Assembly (NCBI RefSeq): GCF_026157105.1
Contig: NZ_JANPVQ010000001.1
Coordinates: 1,481,501-1,545,500 of the forward strand
Reading direction: 5' to 3'
DNA length: 64,000 nt
Origin: Sphingomicrobium marinum
Lineage (GTDB): Bacteria > Pseudomonadota > Alphaproteobacteria > Sphingomonadales > Sphingomonadaceae
How positions within the stretch are numbered: the stretch's first letter is position 1; the number at the start of each line of letters is the position of its first letter. This document shows, piece by piece, positions 1-10,179 of this stretch. Both the position numbers and the translations under genes were made by a program. The notes below the pieces were generated by a model. The model was not told the DNA's origin. It saw nothing but the letters and a program-made list of their open reading frames with translations, and ran no database searches.

Positions 1-1256
<1,256 letters not shown>

Positions 1257-1316
1257 TTAGGGTCGGGCCGCCCTGTTTGGCAACCCGCTATATCGCATCG
1301 GAGTGATTTTTTCGGC

Positions 1317-1664
1317 TTATTCGGCGATCGGTGCCGCGTCGTCGCTAGGCGCCTCGGACGGGACCGGCTCGACCGGCTGCACCGGCGCAGCGGGCGCGAA
1401 CTCGTTGACGAGGCTGGTATCGATCGACACTTCGCGCTCGGACGAGCCGGCAATCGCCGCCAGCGTGATCGAGAGCGCAACGAACAGCGTCGCGAGGATC
1501 GCGGTCGCACGCGTCAGAAAATCGGCCTGGCCGCGCGCGGTCATGAAGCCCGATGACGAACCGCCAACGCCAAGACCGCCGCCTTCCGACTTTTGCATCA
1601 GGATGGAGCCAACGAGCGCAGCCGCAACGAGGCCCTGAACGACAAGAAGGAAGGTGAACAGCAT
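1317..1664 (-). CDS. secG: Preprotein translocase subunit SecG
   Basis: Small inner-membrane subunit of the SecYEG channel that stimulates export of unfolded proteins. The 115-residue product has two hydrophobic segments (about residues 2-22 and 52-72) separated by the conserved cytoplasmic loop LMQKSEGGGLG, which is diagnostic for SecG. The C-terminal 30 residues are Ala/Pro/Glu rich and poorly conserved, as usual in alphaproteobacteria. It lies 72 bases upstream of pyrG on the same strand. The secG-pyrG adjacency is common in alphaproteobacteria. Confidence 0.95.
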   Translation of the reverse strand: MLFTFLLVVQGLVAAALVGSILMQKSEGGGLGVGGSSSGFMTARGQADFLTRATAILATLFVALSITLAAIAGSSEREVSIDTSLVNEFAPAAPVQPVEPVPSEAPSDDAAPIAE

Positions 1665-1730
1665 GGAGATAGGTCTTTCGGTCTTGGGTATGCGGCGGCG
1701 ATGTAACGGCAGCGCCCGCGCTTTTCAAGC

Positions 1731-1769
1731 AAAAGGGCCGGAGCGCAATGATTGCACCCCGGCCCTTGT
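1731..1769 (-). terminator. Rho-independent terminator
   Basis: The 9-base inverted repeat AAGGGCCGG (1733-1741) and CCGGCCCTT (1759-1767) forms a GC-rich hairpin. On the minus strand it is followed by a run of four T. It sits 20 bases after the stop of the gene ending at 1790 and separates that gene from secG. The opposite strand ends in CTTGTTG and makes a poorer terminator. Confidence 0.8.
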
Positions 1770-1789
1770 TGCTCTGTCAGGAGGTCGTT

Positions 1790-2365
1790 TTAGAGCTCGT
1801 CGCCCTCAACCTCGGCTTCGACTTCGGCGGTCGCTTCGCCTTCAGCCGGAATGGCGTCGGCGGGGACCTGTGCGAGCAGTTCCTCAGCGGTCAAGCCGAC
1901 GACGAGGCCGTTGGCCGAGGCTGCGGTACCCGAACGCGGAATCTGCACCTTGGCGCCGTTCTCAAGCACCACAGTGACGAGTTCTTCGTCGATAGTGTCG
2001 ATCGTGCCGACCGGCGTACCGGCCGAGCCGAGGACCGTCGCGCCAGGCTGTACGGCGGCTTCGGCCTTGGCCTTGTCAGCGGCAACGGCAGCGTTGATCT
2101 GGTCCTTCGTCATGGCGAACAGCACCTTGCCTTCGTGGGCGAGGAAAGCGTTTGCCGGCATGGCAATTTCGGCATGCTGGTCGGTCGAGAAAATGATGGC
2201 GTCGCCCTGGATGCGAACGACCTTGCCGACGGGATCGCCGGTCTTGTCATGGACGACTTCCATGCCCGGCGCGATCTGCGCGGCGTCCTGGGCGATGGTG
2301 GCAGCGGTGGCCGGAACAGCAGCGATCATGGAGAGCGCCGCAGCGGCAGTAAACAGAGACTTCAT
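1790..2365 (-). CDS. Secreted protein with two PRC-barrel-like repeats
   Basis: No named homolog is recognised. The ATG at 2363-2365 is preferred over the upstream in-frame ATG because AAAGG sits 6 bases before it and the product then opens with a clean signal peptide (MKSLFTAAAALSMIAA, cleavage near AATA). The mature part holds two similar beta-rich units: one around GMEVVHDKTGDPVGKVVRI and one around GATVLGSAGTPVGTIDTI. The GxxVxxxxGxPVGKV pattern resembles PRC-barrel domains. A helical linker (Lys/Ala rich) joins them and the C-terminus is acidic (AEVEAEVEGDEL). Probably periplasmic, role unknown. It lies between tpiA and secG and has its own terminator. Confidence 0.8.
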   Translation of the reverse strand: MKSLFTAAAALSMIAAVPATAATIAQDAAQIAPGMEVVHDKTGDPVGKVVRIQGDAIIFSTDQHAEIAMPANAFLAHEGKVLFAMTKDQINAAVAADKAKAEAAVQPGATVLGSAGTPVGTIDTIDEELVTVVLENGAKVQIPRSGTAASANGLVVGLTAEELLAQVPADAIPAEGEATAEVEAEVEGDEL

Positions 2366-2407
2366 GTGAACCTTTCCCATTGAATTGTCGGTGTCTTTCT
2401 TAGCATC

Positions 2408-2435
2408 TTGACGATTACGTCAACCTGAACGTCAA
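2408..2435. promoter_or_regulatory. Operator-like TTGACG/CGTCAA repeats
   Basis: TTGACG (2408-2413), four bases, then CGTCAA (2418-2423) forms a perfect 6-base inverted repeat. A third copy, CGTCAA (2430-2435), overlaps the tpiA stop codon. The group lies 43-70 bases upstream of the start of the PRC-barrel-like gene. On the minus strand each CGTCAA reads TTGACG and could serve as a -35 element, but no convincing -10 follows at 16-18 bases. This could be an operator, a promoter, or chance; the regulator is unknown. Confidence 0.35.
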
Positions 2436-3178
2436 TTTTTCGCGGCGTCGATGATCGGCACGAATTGAGCCGCGGTGAGGCTGGCCCCGCCTACGAGGGC
2501 GCCGTCTACGTCCTCCATAGCAAAAAGTTCGGCGGCATTCTCCCCCTTCACCGAACCGCCATAGAGGATGCGCATGTTCGCTGCGGTCTCATCCCCATGT
2601 TCCTTGGCGAGACGGGCGCGGATCGCGGCGTGCATTTCAGCGACATCGGATGGCTGTGCAACCTTGCCCGTGCCAATTGCCCAGATCGGCTCGTACGCGA
2701 TTGCCATGCGCGCGGGGTCGACAGTGCCCGGGAGCGACGCGATGATCTGGTCGCAGACCGTAGCGACGGCCTTGCCTGCTTCGCGCACCTCGAGGCTTTC
2801 GCCGCAGCAGACGATAACATCGAGACCGCCGGCAAGCGCCGCATCGGCTTTTGCTGCGGTGTCGGCATTGGTTTCGTGATGCGCCGCGCGGCGCTCGCTG
2901 TGGCCGACGATGACGATTTCGGCACCTACGTCGGCGAGCATGGCGGCACTGATATCGCCGGTGTGCGCGCCTTTCGCGCTGGCGTGCACATCCTGGGCGC
3001 CGATCACGAAACCGGGCGCGGCCGCAACAGCCCGCTCGATCAGGGTGAAGGGGACGCAGACGGCTACGTCGGTACCATTTTCGGTTTCGGCCGCCATGGA
3101 GATCGCGGTGATCTCACCAAGGTCGCTGCGGACCCCATGCATTTTCCAGTTTCCTGCCACCAGCATACGCCGTGCCAT
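2432..3178 (-). CDS. tpiA: Triosephosphate isomerase
   Basis: Interconverts dihydroxyacetone phosphate and glyceraldehyde 3-phosphate in glycolysis/gluconeogenesis. The 248-residue product has the full catalytic set: Lys12 in GNWKMHG, His93 in VGHSERR and Glu163 in AYEPIWAIGTG, plus the phosphate-binding GGSVK loop near the C-terminus. The ATG at 3176-3178 is chosen because the conserved domain starts at once (MARRMLVAGNWK) and AAGGA lies 10 bases upstream; a longer in-frame start would add 22 unconserved residues. It is divergent from the ppiD gene. Confidence 0.96.
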   Translation of the reverse strand: MARRMLVAGNWKMHGVRSDLGEITAISMAAETENGTDVAVCVPFTLIERAVAAAPGFVIGAQDVHASAKGAHTGDISAAMLADVGAEIVIVGHSERRAAHHETNADTAAKADAALAGGLDVIVCCGESLEVREAGKAVATVCDQIIASLPGTVDPARMAIAYEPIWAIGTGKVAQPSDVAEMHAAIRARLAKEHGDETAANMRILYGGSVKGENAAELFAMEDVDGALVGGASLTAAQFVPIIDAAKN

Positions 3179-3370
3179 AGATGCGATCCTTGCCCCGTGA
3201 ATTCGTGAAGCGGCGCGCCTAGCAAGTTTGCTACGATAGGCCAAGTGTGCGTCAGTGAATGATCGCGAGCAGCCAAGGCGCCAGCCTTTGCAGATGCCCC
3301 ATTGAAACCGCTCGGCGCGATAACTAGAGAGACTGCGAACCCCCGTTTCAGATGCGAAAGTCCGCTTCCT

Positions 3371-5314
3371 ATGCTGTCCTCAACCCGCAACCTGTCGAAA
3401 TCGACAGTCGGCAAAATCGTCCTGGTGCTGTTCCTGGCGGTCATCGTCGCCAGCTTCGCGCTCGCCGACCTTGCCAATTTTCAAACAGGGTCGGTCGGTG
3501 GCGGCGGCAACACCGCGGCACAAGGGAAGGGCTTCACGGTCAGCGAACAGCAGATCGACGATGCCATGCAGCAGCGCCTGCGCGTCGTGCGGCAGAACAA
3601 TCCTGAAGCGACTTACGCCGATCTGGCGGGCGAATATGACCTGATCGTCAAGCAGTTGATCGAAGAAGCGGCGCTTGCCGCTTTCGCCGAACGCAATGGT
3701 TTTCGACTGTCCAAGGCCCTGGTCGACGCGGAAATCGCGCAGCTGCCGGGCGTGCAAGGCCTCGATGGCCAGTTTACGGCAGCGAGCTACCAGAACTTCC
3801 TCCAATCGCAGAACCTGACTGATCGCCAGCTGCGCAACATCCTGAGCGCCGGCATCTACCAGCGGCTGTTGCTACAACCCGCGGTGGTCGAAACGCGTGT
3901 TCCGACCGAGGTCGCCAAACCCTATGCGTCGATGCAGCTAGAAGAGCGCACGGGCAATATCGCGACGATCGCCGCCGAACCGATCGCCCAGTCGATCAGC
4001 GTGACCGACGAAGAGGTAGCGCAATTCTATCGCACCAACGGCGCGCGCTACACCGTCCCCGAGCAGCGCGTCCTGCGCATCGCGCGCATCGGCAGGGAGC
4101 GTGTCCAGAATGTCGTTGCAACGCCGGCCGAAATCGAAGCTGCGATGAACGAGGAAGGCGGCGAATTTGCGCCGCGCGACGTGCGCGTCATCAGCCAGGT
4201 CGTCGTGCCGACGCAGGCTGCTGCAAACGAAATCGCCGCTGCTGCACGCCGCGGCAGTTTTGCCGATGCCGTAGCGCCGGCGGGCTTTAGCGCCGCCGAC
4301 GTGTCGATCGGACCGCAGACCCGCGACGAATTTACCGCACTTGCCGGCGAAGGCGTCGCGCGCGCCGCCTTTTCGAATGACGTTAAAGCAGGCCAGGTGA
4401 TCGGTCCGATCCAGTCGGCGCTCGGCTACCACGTCGTGCGCGTGGAAAGCATCACGCGTGACCAGGTCAGCGCTGCCGATCGTCGCGCGCAGATCGCCGA
4501 AACGCTGACCGAGCGCAAACGCGCAGGTACGATCGAAGACCTCGTGATTGATCTGGAAGATGCGCTGTCCGACGGTGCCAGCTTCGCCGAAGCCGTCGAG
4601 GCTGTCGGCCTAGAGATTCTCGAAACGCCGCCGCTGACCGCCGCCGGCCGTGCTCGCGACGGGTCGGGCTACACTTTCCCTGAAGACATGCGCCGCGTGC
4701 TCCAGACCGCCTTCGAGCTTGAACAGGGTGACGAGCCGGTCGTCGAGAGGCTCGATGATGAATCGGGCTATGCGCTGGTCATGGTCGAGGACGTGATCGA
4801 AGCGGCCCCTGCCCCGCTCGCGCAGATTCGCGACCAAGTGCGCGGCGACCTGATCCGCGACCGCGCATTGAGCCGCGCCCGCGATCTTGCCCAGATGATC
4901 AAGCGGCGCTTCGATGGCGGCGAGGATCTTGCGGCTGCCGTGGCCGCGGTCAGCAAAGCCGAAGGCGTAACGCTGCAGCCGCCCGAACAGATCACGCTTC
5001 GCCGCATCCAGCTGGCAGGCATGGGCGGCGACATCCCGACCCCGTTGCAGATGCTGTTTCGCCTCGCCGAAGGCAAATCGCAGATTGCGGCCGAAGAGGA
5101 AGAAGGCGGCGTATTCGTCGTCGTGGCACAGAAGATCGTCCCCGGCGACGCCAGCGACAATCCGCAGCTCATCACCTCGCTCGCCAATGAATTTCGTCAG
5201 CCTCTCACGGTGGAACTGGCGCAGCAGTTCATGAACGCGGTGGTCGCCGAGATGGAAGTCGAGCGCAACGACGCCGTCATCAATCGCGCGCGCGAACGTA
5301 TCCTCGGCAACTAG
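3371..5314 (+). CDS. ppiD: PpiD-like periplasmic foldase (SurA_N / parvulin)
   Basis: Membrane-anchored periplasmic chaperone/peptidyl-prolyl isomerase that assists folding of secreted and outer-membrane proteins. The 647-residue product has a single N-terminal membrane anchor (about residues 15-35, IVLVLFLAVIVASFALA), then a SurA-N-like helical chaperone region (roughly 55-215), a parvulin-like region around residues 250-370 ending in the typical GYHVVRVE, and a C-terminal chaperone-like domain. The ATG at 3371 removes a 23-residue unconserved extension and puts the anchor near the N-terminus. Only 10 bases separate it from trpG, so the two are probably co-transcribed. In related genomes trpE normally lies between them. 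Confidence 0.9.
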   Translation: MLSSTRNLSKSTVGKIVLVLFLAVIVASFALADLANFQTGSVGGGGNTAAQGKGFTVSEQQIDDAMQQRLRVVRQNNPEATYADLAGEYDLIVKQLIEEAALAAFAERNGFRLSKALVDAEIAQLPGVQGLDGQFTAASYQNFLQSQNLTDRQLRNILSAGIYQRLLLQPAVVETRVPTEVAKPYASMQLEERTGNIATIAAEPIAQSISVTDEEVAQFYRTNGARYTVPEQRVLRIARIGRERVQNVVATPAEIEAAMNEEGGEFAPRDVRVISQVVVPTQAAANEIAAAARRGSFADAVAPAGFSAADVSIGPQTRDEFTALAGEGVARAAFSNDVKAGQVIGPIQSALGYHVVRVESITRDQVSAADRRAQIAETLTERKRAGTIEDLVIDLEDALSDGASFAEAVEAVGLEILETPPLTAAGRARDGSGYTFPEDMRRVLQTAFELEQGDEPVVERLDDESGYALVMVEDVIEAAPAPLAQIRDQVRGDLIRDRALSRARDLAQMIKRRFDGGEDLAAAVAAVSKAEGVTLQPPEQITLRRIQLAGMGGDIPTPLQMLFRLAEGKSQIAAEEEEGGVFVVVAQKIVPGDASDNPQLITSLANEFRQPLTVELAQQFMNAVVAEMEVERNDAVINRARERILGN

Positions 5315-5324
5315 GGCAAAGAAG

Positions 5325-5897
5325 GTGATCCTGGTCCTCGACAACAAGGACAGTTTTACCTTCACCCTGGTCGATTATCTGCGCAGCCTCGGCGCGCCGG
5401 TCCGCGTCGAGCGGAGCGATTCCCTTACCGTCGATGCAGCGCTGGCGATGGAGCCCGCGGGCATCCTCGTTTCCCCCGGTCCCGGTGGGCCTGCGGACGC
5501 CGGCATCAGCGTTTCCATCAGCGCAGCCTGTGTCGAACGCTTGCTGCCGTTTTGCGGCATTTGCCTTGGTCACCAGGCGTTGGCGCTCGCGTGCGGGTCG
5601 GACGTAACGACCGTGGTGCCGCGCCACGGCAAGGTCAGCACGGTCAGGCACGATGGCACGGGGCTGTTCGACGGGCTGCCCCCACCCTTCGATGCCACGC
5701 GCTACCATTCGCTCGCCGTGCCTAACCCCAGGCCGCCGCTGATTGCCAATGCATGGAGCGATGATGGCACCGTCATGGCAATGCGTCACGAAAGCGCGCC
5801 CGCCCACGGCATCCAGTTTCACCCCGAGAGCATCGCCAGCGAGCACGGGCACGCGCTGCTCGGCGCCTTCCTAGACCTTTGCACGGTCACCGCTTGA
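5325..5897 (+). CDS. trpG: Anthranilate/aminodeoxychorismate synthase glutaminase subunit
   Basis: Class I glutamine amidotransferase that supplies ammonia to a chorismate-using partner: TrpE (tryptophan) or PabB (folate). The 190-residue product carries the complete triad: Cys80 in GICLGHQ and His166/Glu168 in FHPES. It starts at GTG (5325), with AAAGAAG immediately upstream. trpE, trpD and trpC, which flank this gene in most sphingomonads, are absent; ppiD precedes it and lexA follows it. The intact active site suggests it is still used, most simply as PabA for folate synthesis. The symbol trpG names the family; the in vivo role may be pabA. Confidence 0.88.
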   Translation: MILVLDNKDSFTFTLVDYLRSLGAPVRVERSDSLTVDAALAMEPAGILVSPGPGGPADAGISVSISAACVERLLPFCGICLGHQALALACGSDVTTVVPRHGKVSTVRHDGTGLFDGLPPPFDATRYHSLAVPNPRPPLIANAWSDDGTVMAMRHESAPAHGIQFHPESIASEHGHALLGAFLDLCTVTA

Positions 5898-5937
5898 CAA
5901 AGGCACCAATTGTTTTCTAATTGTTCCCTATTCGTTC
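5894..5937 (+). promoter_or_regulatory. lexA promoter with SOS box
   Basis: TTGACA (5894-5899), 16 bases, then TCTAAT (5916-5921) forms a good sigma-70 type promoter whose -35 overlaps the trpG stop codon. Directly downstream is GTTC (5923-5926), seven bases, GTTC (5934-5937), matching the known alphaproteobacterial LexA operator GTTC-N7-GTTC. The box covers the expected transcription start, 20 bases before the lexA ATG, so LexA should repress its own gene. Confidence 0.9.
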
Positions 5938-5956
5938 CTTTGGATAAGGATACAAG

Positions 5957-6616
5957 ATGCTTACGCCCAAACAGCATGAACTGCTCGCCTTCATTCATCA
6001 GCGACTGCACGATACCGGGATTTCGCCCAGCTTCGACGAAATGCGCGAAGCGCTCGATCTGAAGTCCAAATCCGGCGTGCACCGCCTGATCGGCGCGCTC
6101 GAGGAACGCGAATTCATTCGCCGTCTCCCCAATCGGGCGCGGGCATTGGAAATCCTCAAACTCCCCGAAGGCATCGAAGAGACGCCCGCTCCGGCTGCCA
6201 ACGATGCCACACCGGTGGTGCCGGCCGCTGCCAACGACATCGTCGAAATTCCAATGCACGGCCGGATCGCCGCAGGTACGCCGATCGAGGCGCTACAGGG
6301 CAATGAAGGCTTTGCCGTTCCTGCGGCCTTGCTCGGCCCGGGTGAGCATTTCGCGCTGGAAGTCTCCGGAGACTCGATGGTCGACGAAGGCATTCTCGAT
6401 GGCGACTTCGCGTTGATCCGCCGCGTCGACAGCGCCCGCGAAGGCGAAATCGTGGTCGCGCTGGTCGACGAGGAAGAGGCAACGCTCAAGACCTATCGCC
6501 GCGAAGGCTCGATGGTGCGGCTGGATCCAGCCAACGCCGCTTATGAGGCGCAGCGCTACGAAGAACAGCGCGTGCGTATCCAGGGCCGTCTGGCGGGTAT
6601 CATTCGGCGCTATTGA
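5957..6616 (+). CDS. lexA: LexA repressor
   Basis: Represses SOS genes and self-cleaves when RecA is activated by DNA damage. The 219-residue product has an N-terminal winged HTH (residues 1-65, with [12 protein letters not shown] and [15 protein letters not shown]) and an S24 peptidase domain. Cleavage site Ala106-Gly107 lies in GRIAAGTP, nucleophile Ser140 in SGDSM, and general base Lys178 in ATLKTY. The Pro/Ala-rich linker (about 75-95) is long, as in other alphaproteobacterial LexA. Its 3' end overlaps the 3' end of comEC by 17 bases on the opposite strand. Confidence 0.97.
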   Translation: MLTPKQHELLAFIHQRLHDTGISPSFDEMREALDLKSKSGVHRLIGALEEREFIRRLPNRARALEILKLPEGIEETPAPAANDATPVVPAAANDIVEIPMHGRIAAGTPIEALQGNEGFAVPAALLGPGEHFALEVSGDSMVDEGILDGDFALIRRVDSAREGEIVVALVDEEEATLKTYRREGSMVRLDPANAAYEAQRYEEQRVRIQGRLAGIIRRY

Positions 6617-8738
6617 TCGCCCACGGGTGCGCGCCGAGCCGTTCGCGCACACTCTCGATGCGCGGCGGCTCGTCCAGGTAGAGGGCGAGGCCGCCGCTTT
6701 CTTCCAGAGCCTTGCGATCGAGCTTGAGCCAGCGCGGCGTGCAGCCGCGCGGCATCCACCGCTCGGAGACGACGATATCCACACTGGCGCAAGCGTCAGT
6801 CAGCTCTTTCCAAGCGATATAATCGCGTGAGCGCACGGCGAGCAGCGTGAAGGTTCGCTCGCCGCCTTCGATGGCGGCAAGGCAGGCATCGCGATTGCAG
6901 TTGGCAAACGCCTGCTCCTCGAGCGGGCCCGGGTCTCCGTCATACCCGGCGTTTTCCGACAAGATGTCACGGATGAAGTCGCCGGCCCGCGCGCGCAGGA
7001 GATGCGGGCGGCCTTCATCATCGATGATCGCGAGGTGACGACCGTCGCCAGTTACCAATAGGTCTGGGCGCGGTGAAAGGGCAGCCGCTCCCAGTCCGAT
7101 CGCGATCGGCACCAGCCCCGCCCAGCGGATGCGATGCGTCCACAGGTAGAGCCACAACCCACCCAGCACGGCGAACGCGAACGCCCAGGTCGGCATCGTA
7201 GGTACCATCGCCACCGCCCCCTTCGCGTTGCCGACCATGTGCGCTAGCGACACGAGACCATCGAGCGCGGTGCCGGTTACCCACCAGAAGGGCGCGCCGA
7301 GGCCGACAAGGTCTAACAGGATCGCGAGCGCCAAGGCGGGCATCACGACGAAGGTGGTCAGCGGGATCGCGATCAGGTTGGCGAGCACTCCGAACAGCCC
7401 GGCCTTGTGAAAATGATAGAGCGCAAGCGGCATGAGTGTGATCTCGACCGCCAGACCCGTCAGCACGAGCGCGAGAAAGCTGCGCCACATTCGCCCTCGC
7501 CACCCGTCATCGCGCGGCTTGAGCCAGTCCCGCACGCGCGGATGGGCATGCAAGGCGATGATCGCGGTCACGGCGGCAAAGCTGAGCTGGAAGCTGGCGC
7601 CAGCAATGGTCTCGGGTCGGATCAGGAGGATGACGACCGCCCCCACCGCCACTAGCCTGAGGCTGAGCGCCGGTCGCCCAAGCGCGATGCCGAGCAGGAC
7701 GAGCAAGGCGGCAATACACGCGCGCACGGTCGGCACCTGCATCCCGGTAAGCAGCGTATAGCCAATCCCCGCGATCGCACCCGCGGCGGCCGACCAGAGG
7801 ATGAGGTTGTGCCGCCGCGCCAATGCCGGCCATAGCGCCATGAGCTTTATCGACAACAGCATCGCGGAGCCGACCACGGCAGCGATATGGAGGCCGGACA
7901 CCGCAAGAAGGTGCGCCAGTCCGGAACGCCGCATCGCCTCGGCATCTTCCTTGGCCACTGCGTTCTTGTCGCCGGTAGCGAGCGCAGTGGCGATCCCGTC
8001 ACCGCTGCCGGGCAATGCAGCGCGCACCTTCGCCCCGAGCGAAGCGCGTATTCCGTCGAGCGACGAAGCTCCACTTGGCCGCAGTAGCTGCACGTCTCCC
8101 AACGCCGTTCCGACCCCGCCGATGCGCTGGAACCATGCGTGGCGTGCGAAATCGTAGCCGCCTGGCACCGCCATGGTGGGCGGCGGCGTCAATCGGGCGC
8201 GCAGGCGGATGACAGCGCCTTCGCGCAACGCCTCGAAAGCCTGGGCCTCGCGCAAGGACACCCGCAGTCGCGGCGGCAATTCTTCGCCCACCGGTTTGAG
8301 CGTCAGGCGGACGCGCTCGCGTGCGACCAGCGGCTCCACACGCTCGATGCGCGCCTCGAAGGTCGTGATAGTGATGCGCTCGATCCGCGGTGCTTCCACC
8401 ATCTCCGAGCGACCCCAGATAAGCCCCTGCCCTAGCGCGAAAAATAGTTCACCGAATGCCAAGGCCTGTCCAAGCCTTCCGCCCAGCGCCAATGACGCCA
8501 TTAAAAGCCCCAGAGCGATCAGGATGGCGGTCAGCCAGTGGCCAGGTGTCGGCAGCCAGAACCAGCTCGCAATGCCCGCGCCGAACGCGACCACGCCCCA
8601 GAGCGGCAATTGCTGCCGTTCTGCCTCCAGAAAGGCGTCGATCTGCCGCCCGAGCAGGCGCCACCGGATCGGCAAAAAACCGCCGCTTTCCGGTGGCGAC
8701 ACGGCAGCGTCCGTGTTAGGGGCGCTGACCAAGTCCAC
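6600..8738 (-). CDS. comEC: ComEC/Rec2 family DNA-uptake channel protein
   Basis: Inner-membrane protein of the family that moves single-stranded DNA into the cytoplasm during transformation. The 712-residue product has an N-terminal DUF4131-like region with membrane segments (about 45-110), then the core Competence domain (about 235-500) containing the typical [14 protein letters not shown] motif and many hydrophobic helices. The C-terminal 150 residues follow the position of the metallo-beta-lactamase domain but lack its HxHxDH signature, a reduced form common in alphaproteobacteria. GTG start at 8736-8738. It is divergent from gltX with only 28 bases between starts, so the two promoters must overlap. 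No other competence genes except comM are in the window. Confidence 0.92.
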   Translation of the reverse strand: MDLVSAPNTDAAVSPPESGGFLPIRWRLLGRQIDAFLEAERQQLPLWGVVAFGAGIASWFWLPTPGHWLTAILIALGLLMASLALGGRLGQALAFGELFFALGQGLIWGRSEMVEAPRIERITITTFEARIERVEPLVARERVRLTLKPVGEELPPRLRVSLREAQAFEALREGAVIRLRARLTPPPTMAVPGGYDFARHAWFQRIGGVGTALGDVQLLRPSGASSLDGIRASLGAKVRAALPGSGDGIATALATGDKNAVAKEDAEAMRRSGLAHLLAVSGLHIAAVVGSAMLLSIKLMALWPALARRHNLILWSAAAGAIAGIGYTLLTGMQVPTVRACIAALLVLLGIALGRPALSLRLVAVGAVVILLIRPETIAGASFQLSFAAVTAIIALHAHPRVRDWLKPRDDGWRGRMWRSFLALVLTGLAVEITLMPLALYHFHKAGLFGVLANLIAIPLTTFVVMPALALAILLDLVGLGAPFWWVTGTALDGLVSLAHMVGNAKGAVAMVPTMPTWAFAFAVLGGLWLYLWTHRIRWAGLVPIAIGLGAAALSPRPDLLVTGDGRHLAIIDDEGRPHLLRARAGDFIRDILSENAGYDGDPGPLEEQAFANCNRDACLAAIEGGERTFTLLAVRSRDYIAWKELTDACASVDIVVSERWMPRGCTPRWLKLDRKALEESGGLALYLDEPPRIESVRERLGAHPWAINSAE

Positions 8739-8766
8739 AGACTATGGAATTTGAGAGGAAAAGCGC

Positions 8767-10179
8767 GTGAGCGCAAGCACCCAAATCGTCACCCGTTTCG
8801 CCCCCTCGCCCACCGGTTTCCTGCATATCGGCGGCGCGCGCACGGCGCTCTTCAACTACCTCCTCGCCCGCGCCAATGACGGCAAGTATCTCGTCCGCAT
8901 CGAGGATACCGACAAGAAGCGCTCCACCCCCGAAGCGATCGAGGCGATCCATGACGGATTGGAATGGCTCGGCCTGCTTGGCGATGAGGAGCCCGTGTTC
9001 CAGTCGCAGCGCGCCGAGCGCCATGCCGAGGTCGCACAGCAGCTGCTCGACAGCGGTCATGCCTACAAATGCTATCTCACGCAGGAAGAATTGCAGGCGC
9101 GCCGTGAGAAGGCACAGGCTGAAAAGCGTCCCTTTCGCATCAACTCCGAATGGCGTGACCAGCAGCCTGGCCCTGAGCAGGAGAGCCAGTCCTACGTCGT
9201 CCGTCTGAAGACGCCCGACGACGGCGAGACGGTGATCGAAGACCAGGTGCAGGGCACCATCCGGGTCAAGAACGCGGAAATCGATGATTATGTCATCCTG
9301 CGCGGCGACGGGACGCCAACCTACATGCTGGCCGTGGTCGTCGACGACCATGACATGGGCGTCACGCACATCATGCGCGGCGATGACCATTTGAACAATG
9401 CTTTCAGGCAGTTGCCACTTATTCGTGCGATGGGATGGGATGAGCCTACCTATGCCCATGTGCCGCTGATCCATGGCGCCGACGGTGCCAAGCTGTCCAA
9501 GCGCCACGGCGCGCTGGGTGTCGACGCCTACCGCGACGAGATGGGCCTGCTGCCCGAGGCCGTATTCAACTACCTGCTGCGCCTGGGTTGGGGGCATGGC
9601 GATGACGAGATCATCAGCCGCGAACAGGCGATCGAATGGTTCGATCTCAAGGGCGTGGGCAAGAGCCCGTCGCGCTTCGACACGAAAAAGCTCCTGAACC
9701 TCAACGGTCATTACATCCGCGAAGCCGATAATGGCCGCCTGGCCCAGCTGGTCGCGCCCAAACTGGGCGAGCTTGAAGATGACCAGATGGCACTACTCGA
9801 ACGCGCCATGCCCGAGCTCAAGGCCCGCGCCAACGACCTGCACCAGCTCGCCGAGGGCGCGGAGTTCCTGTTCAAAACGCGGCCGCTGCAAATGAGCGAG
9901 AAGGCTGCCGCCATCCTCGACGCCGAAGCGCGCGATAATCTCGTTCTTGCGCATGCCGGCCTGGAAAAATTGGACGAGTGGAGCCTTGAGGGCGTAGAAA
10001 ACGTTATTCGCGAGGTTGCAGAAGCAGCCGAATTGAAGTTAGGGAAGCTGGCCCAACCGCTTCGTGCGGCATTGACGGGCAGCAATACATCGCCGGGCAT
10101 TTTCGACGTGCTCGTCCTGCTGGGACGCGACGAAAGCCTCGCCCGCATTGCCGATCAGACCGTGGAGCCAAAAGAATGA
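8767..10179 (+). CDS. gltX: Glutamyl-tRNA synthetase
   Basis: Charges tRNA-Glu with glutamate. The 470-residue class I synthetase shows the HIGH-type motif HIGGART near residue 19 and the KMSKS-type motif KLSKRHG near residue 243, followed by the helical anticodon-binding domain (about 310-470). It uses a GTG start with GAGAGGA about 8 bases upstream. The stop overlaps the gltA start (ATGA), so the two are translationally coupled. Confidence 0.97.
   Translation: MSASTQIVTRFAPSPTGFLHIGGARTALFNYLLARANDGKYLVRIEDTDKKRSTPEAIEAIHDGLEWLGLLGDEEPVFQSQRAERHAEVAQQLLDSGHAYKCYLTQEELQARREKAQAEKRPFRINSEWRDQQPGPEQESQSYVVRLKTPDDGETVIEDQVQGTIRVKNAEIDDYVILRGDGTPTYMLAVVVDDHDMGVTHIMRGDDHLNNAFRQLPLIRAMGWDEPTYAHVPLIHGADGAKLSKRHGALGVDAYRDEMGLLPEAVFNYLLRLGWGHGDDEIISREQAIEWFDLKGVGKSPSRFDTKKLLNLNGHYIREADNGRLAQLVAPKLGELEDDQMALLERAMPELKARANDLHQLAEGAEFLFKTRPLQMSEKAAAILDAEARDNLVLAHAGLEKLDEWSLEGVENVIREVAEAAELKLGKLAQPLRAALTGSNTSPGIFDVLVLLGRDESLARIADQTVEPKE

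Noticed and set aside
6600-8738. Truncated or broken comEC because no metallo-beta-lactamase motif is present
   Set aside because: The length of 712 residues and reduced C-terminal domain are usual for alphaproteobacterial ComEC, so it is not treated as a pseudogene.
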